24,274 bases of DNA from contig CAVIQT010000072.1 in the NCBI GenBank assembly GCA_963645165.1, positions 1 to 24,274 on the forward strand, written 5' to 3'. Positions 21,298 through 24,274 of the stretch are shown piece after piece. Each line of letters opens with the position of its first letter. The stretch's first letter is position 1. A model generated the notes under the pieces. That model was given only the letters and a program-made list of their open reading frames with translations, was not told where the DNA came from and made no database searches. The DNA comes from CAG-533 sp963645165. GTDB taxonomy: Bacteria; Bacillota_I; Bacilli_A; RF39; UBA660. A program made the position numbers and the translations under genes.

Positions 21298-23097
21298 ATG
21301 GATAAAATCATAAATATTGCCGTAGTAGCGCACGTAGATGCTGGTAAAAGTACTTTAGTAGATGCCTTACTAGAACAAAATGGTGCTTTTAACTCTCGTA
21401 ATGAACAAATAGACTGTATCATGGATAGTAACGATCTTGAAAGAGAAAGAGGAATTACTATTTATTCTAAAAACTGTGCTATTAGATATAAAGACTATAA
21501 AATAAACATCGTAGATACCCCAGGTCATGCTGACTTCTCATCCGAAGTAGAACGTGTTATTAAAACAGTAGATACAGTTATCCTATTAGTAGACTCAGCC
21601 GAAGGCCCTATGCCTCAAACTAGATTCGTTCTTAAAAAAGCCTTAGAACACAACTTAAAACCTATCTTATTTATTAATAAAATAGACAAAAAAGATGCCC
21701 GTGCTGAAGAAGTAGTTAATATGACATTTGACTTATTCTGCGAATTAAATGCTACTGATGAACAACTTGATTTCCCAATTATATATGGTATAGCTCGTGA
21801 TGGTGTTGCTAAATACTCACTAGATGATGATAATACAACTATTGAACCACTTCTAGAAACAATCTTAAAACAATGTAAGCCTTATGAAGGAAATATAAAT
21901 GATAACTTACAACTTCAAATATCTAACCTAGCATATGATGATTATATTGGTAGATTAGGTATTGGCCGCATCACCAAAGGAATGATTAAAGCCGGTGAAA
22001 ATGTTACTTTAGTAAAAAATAATGGTAATGTAGAAAACTTTAAAATTAGTAAACTTTATGTTAATGAAGGCATTAATAAAGTAGAAAAAAAAGAAGCTTT
22101 CTATGGTGATATTGTAACTATCGCTGGTTGTCCTGACATTTCTATCGGAGATACTATCTGCACGCTTAATGCTCCCGATCCTCTTCCTCCAATTGAAATA
22201 GAAAAACCAACTCTAAGTATGAACTTCTTAGTTAATAATGGCCCATTTGCTGGTCAAAGCGGCAAATTCTTAACAACTAGACATATTAAAGAAAGACTAG
22301 AAAGAGAGTTGCAAACTAATGTAGGCTTAGAAGTAGAAGAATTACCATCATCTGATGGTTATAAAGTAAGTGGTCGTGGTGAACTACATTTATCAATTCT
22401 TTTAGAAAATATGCGTAGAGAAGGTTACGAACTATGTGTAAGTAAACCGGAAGTATTATTCAAAGAAATAGATGGTACTAAATATGAACCATTTGAAACA
22501 GTAACTATTAATACCCCAAATGAATATGCTAGTACGGTAATAAATGCTCTTCAAGAAAGAAAAGCCCTTTTACAAAAAATGGAACAAGAAGAAAATTATA
22601 CTCACCTAGAATTTAGTGCTCCAACTAGAGGCTTAATCGGTTACCGTAGTAGTTTCATTACAGATACTAAAGGAGAAGGAATTATGGTTAGAAGTTTCTC
22701 TGACTACAAACCATATGCTGGTAAAATCCAAACACGTAAAAATGGAGTCTTAGTAAGTATGGAAACAGGAAAATCCCTAGGATATTCTTTATTTAACTTA
22801 CAAGAAAGAGGTTCTTTAATTATAGGCCCAGCCGTTGATGTATATGTTGGTATGATTGTAGGTATTAATAACCGTGATAATGATTTAAACGTTAACCCAT
22901 GTAAAAATAAAGAAATGTCTAATACCAGAAGTAAAAGTAGTGATGAAGCAATTAATCTAGTAACGCCAAAAACATTTTCTCTTGAAGAAGCCCTAGAGTT
23001 TATTGAGGATGATGAACTAGTTGAAGTTACTCCTGCTGTTATCAGAATGAGAAAAAAGATTCTAGATCCTAAAGAAAGATATCGTGAAAATAGATAG
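21298..23097 (+). CDS. typA: Ribosome-associated GTPase TypA/BipA
   Basis: 599 residues, family length. GTPase motifs: G1 AHVDAGKST (11-19), switch I with ERERGITI, G3 VDTPGHADFSSE, and G4 NKIDKKDA. Then translation-factor beta barrel and EF-G-like domains (SGRGELHLSILLENMRREGY) and the BipA-specific C-terminal domain (GLIGYRSSFITDTKGEGIM and TGKSLGYSLFNLQERG). It binds the 70S ribosome and aids large-subunit assembly, especially under cold or stress. Single gene with its own promoter; ribosome site GAAGTGGA is modest. Confidence 0.97.
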   Translation: MDKIINIAVVAHVDAGKSTLVDALLEQNGAFNSRNEQIDCIMDSNDLERERGITIYSKNCAIRYKDYKINIVDTPGHADFSSEVERVIKTVDTVILLVDSAEGPMPQTRFVLKKALEHNLKPILFINKIDKKDARAEEVVNMTFDLFCELNATDEQLDFPIIYGIARDGVAKYSLDDDNTTIEPLLETILKQCKPYEGNINDNLQLQISNLAYDDYIGRLGIGRITKGMIKAGENVTLVKNNGNVENFKISKLYVNEGINKVEKKEAFYGDIVTIAGCPDISIGDTICTLNAPDPLPPIEIEKPTLSMNFLVNNGPFAGQSGKFLTTRHIKERLERELQTNVGLEVEELPSSDGYKVSGRGELHLSILLENMRREGYELCVSKPEVLFKEIDGTKYEPFETVTINTPNEYASTVINALQERKALLQKMEQEENYTHLEFSAPTRGLIGYRSSFITDTKGEGIMVRSFSDYKPYAGKIQTRKNGVLVSMETGKSLGYSLFNLQERGSLIIGPAVDVYVGMIVGINNRDNDLNVNPCKNKEMSNTRSKSSDEAINLVTPKTFSLEEALEFIEDDELVEVTPAVIRMRKKILDPKERYRENR

Positions 23098-23104
23098 ATG
23101 GTAA

Positions 23105-23398
23105 TTAATACTGTCTTTTTATTTTATCTAACTCATCACTCATTATCTTAATCATTTTTTCTAGTCTATCAATATCTATATTATCATTATCATCAGAAAT
23201 AATTGGTTCATCATTTTTTCTTGATTCATTAAGCTGTAAAAAAGCCGCATTTGTTTCTAGTATTTGTCCTACTAACATAAACCAGTTACCAATCGCATTT
23301 TGCTCTACCGCATTAAAATTACCAATTAATGCATATCCAATAATTACCCCAGTTAAAGTATCAATTTTAGGATCCATTTCCGGCGGAAATCTTTTCAT
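23105..23398 (-). CDS. Unknown 97-residue protein
   Basis: Not recognised by name. N-terminal half is hydrophobic but with charged/polar interruptions (DTLTGVIIGYALIGNFNAVE, then NAIGNWFMLVGQILETNAAF), compatible with amphipathic or peripheral helices rather than clean membrane spans. The C-terminal third is acidic then predicted coiled coil (IDIDRLEKMIKIMSDELDKIK). No Shine-Dalgarno precedes the ATG; instead a TATAAT lies only 8 nt upstream on the reverse strand, so the mRNA may be leaderless. It converges on typA with 7 nt between stop codons and is divergent from rubrerythrin. The 'ANEQNxIGNWxMLxGQ'-like phrase gives an impression of a conserved Firmicutes small protein, but I cannot confirm it. 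Confidence 0.65.
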   Translation of the reverse strand: MKRFPPEMDPKIDTLTGVIIGYALIGNFNAVEQNAIGNWFMLVGQILETNAAFLQLNESRKNDEPIISDDNDNIDIDRLEKMIKIMSDELDKIKRQY

Positions 23399-23470
23399 AA
23401 TAAATTATATACTTAAATAGTAAAAACTATAATAATTTGTTATAATATTCTTATGAAAGAAGGTAATAAA

Positions 23471-24010
23471 ATGGAATTAAAAGGAAGTAAAACAGAAAAA
23501 AACTTAATGGCTGCCTTTGCTGGAGAAAGCGAAGCTCGTAACAAATATACATATTATGCCTCAAAAGCAAAAAAAGATGGTTATGAACAAATCGCCGCAA
23601 TATTTGAAGAAACAGCTCAAAATGAAAAAGAACACGCTAAACTATGGTTTAAAGCCCTAAACGGTGGACAAATACCATCTACACTTGATAACCTAAAAGA
23701 TGCTGCCAGCGGCGAAAACTATGAATGGACCAAAATGTATAAAGAATTTAGTGCCACTGCCAAAGAAGAAGGCTTTGATGAAATTGCTTTCCTATTTGAA
23801 AAAGTAGGTGAAATAGAAAAACACCATGAAGAAAGATACTTAAAACTAGTTGCTAATATAAATGATAATTTAGTATTCACCAAAGGTGAAGAAAAGATCT
23901 GGATTTGCCGCAACTGTGGACATATTACCTATGGTAAAAATGCTCCAGAACTATGCCCGGTCTGCAAACATCCTCAAAGTTATATGGAACTAAAATCTGA
24001 AAACTACTAA
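23471..24010 (+). CDS. Rubrerythrin
   Basis: 179 residues: N-terminal four-helix ferritin-like diiron domain with FAGESEARNKYTYYASKA and EETAQNEKEHAK, and a second Glu/His pair (GEIEKHHEER), then a C-terminal rubredoxin domain with CRNCG (residues ~142-146) and CPVC. It reduces hydrogen peroxide using electrons from rubredoxin or NADH-dependent partners in the cytoplasm of anaerobes, pointing to an anaerobic lifestyle. The ATG at 23471 is chosen: AAGAAGG lies 7 nt upstream. An in-frame ATG at 23453 is only 6 nt after the -10 TATAAT (23441-23446) and has no ribosome site. Confidence 0.95.
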   Translation: MELKGSKTEKNLMAAFAGESEARNKYTYYASKAKKDGYEQIAAIFEETAQNEKEHAKLWFKALNGGQIPSTLDNLKDAASGENYEWTKMYKEFSATAKEEGFDEIAFLFEKVGEIEKHHEERYLKLVANINDNLVFTKGEEKIWICRNCGHITYGKNAPELCPVCKHPQSYMELKSENY

Positions 24011-24013
24011 TAA

Positions 24014-24047
24014 AAAAGGAAATATTAACTTAAACATATTTCCTTTT
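24014..24047. terminator. Bidirectional terminator after rubrerythrin
   Basis: AAAAGGAAATAT (24014-24025) pairs perfectly with ATATTTCCTTTT (24036-24047). A/T tracts flank both sides, so it can serve rubrerythrin and the reverse-strand gene whose stop codon is at 24048-24046. Confidence 0.75.
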
Positions 24048-24274
24048 ATTGTTCTTCAAACTTAACAGACGGATAAAACTCTTTAGCTAGTAAATTTTTT
24101 GATTGTAACCTCTTAAAAGCAAAATCATTAAGAATTAGATCAAACTCCCCAATAAACTCATATAATGTTGGATTAAAAGCAAGCTTTTCTTTATTAAAAT
24201 CTTCATATATACTGCCTGGATTAAAATCACTTGCTGCCCCATTCATATCTAAGAAATCATAATCATCTTTATAC
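24046..24274 (-). CDS. C-terminal end of an unknown protein (5' end outside window)
   Basis: The reverse-strand frame is open to the right edge (at least 75 residues, with YKDDYDFLD before the first internal Met). Visible parts: MNGAASDFNPGSIYEDFNKE and LYEFIGEFDLILNDFAFKRL, acidic and aromatic-rich, no membrane segment. Too little is present to recognise a family. It is likely the tail of a larger gene rather than a 66-residue protein starting at the internal Met, since no ribosome site precedes that Met. Confidence 0.6.
   Translation of the reverse strand, partial: YKDDYDFLDMNGAASDFNPGSIYEDFNKEKLAFNPTLYEFIGEFDLILNDFAFKRLQSKNLLAKEFYPSVKFEEQ

Noticed and set aside
23424..23446. PerR-type operator in front of rubrerythrin
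   Set aside because: One half matches TATAAT-like PerR half-sites but the dyad partner is poor, and such strings are common in AT-rich DNA.
1..24274. CRISPR arrays, insertion sequences, riboswitches
   Set aside because: No regularly spaced repeats, transposase remnants or recognisable riboswitch/T-box cores were seen on either strand.

Overview
The window is AT-rich DNA from a low-GC Firmicute on the Bacilli side. TGA works as a stop (for example at the end of holB, ricT, yabB, pth and yabG) and Trp is TGG, so this is the standard code and not the Mycoplasma code. Sporulation-linked genes (spoVT, yabG, veg, spoVG, yabP, yabQ, ricT) sit in a compact, ATGA-coupled layout, and the tmRNA tag ends in Ala-Phe-Ala as in some mycoplasmas. 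I infer a small-genome, spore-forming relative of Mollicutes/Erysipelotrichia, such as the uncultured gut RF39-type lineages. That placement is inference; no search was run.

1-10.8 kb is a condensed version of the Bacillus subtilis holB-to-divIC region: holB (cut by the window edge), ricT, yabB, pth, mfd, spoVT, tatD, a 3D-domain protein in the yabE position, rsmA, yabG, veg, spoVG, yabP, yabQ, divIC. The first five genes overlap end to start and look like one translationally coupled operon. The pth-mfd-spoVT block sits where abrB lies in B. subtilis, and spoVG runs directly into yabP-yabQ-divIC.

10.8-17.5 kb starts with the tmRNA gene ssrA (forward) and ends with tRNA-Cys (reverse). The roughly 70 bases just 3' of the CCA end of each RNA gene are homologous, so the interval is framed by inverted repeats. 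Inside are a 91-residue unknown protein, a ~300-nt transcription unit for a 37-residue membrane peptide with a structured leader (a type I toxin-like arrangement, the best candidate for something new here), a membrane-anchored thioredoxin-like protein, a PH-like protein, two unknown envelope proteins, a two-LysM protein, and a decayed gene.

17.6-24.3 kb is housekeeping again: a diacylglycerol kinase-family lipid kinase, a convergent YfhO-type membrane protein whose stop codon overlaps that of the kinase inside a shared terminator, the ribosome GTPase TypA/BipA, a small reverse-strand hypothetical gene, rubrerythrin, and the C-terminal end of an unknown reverse-strand gene cut by the right edge.
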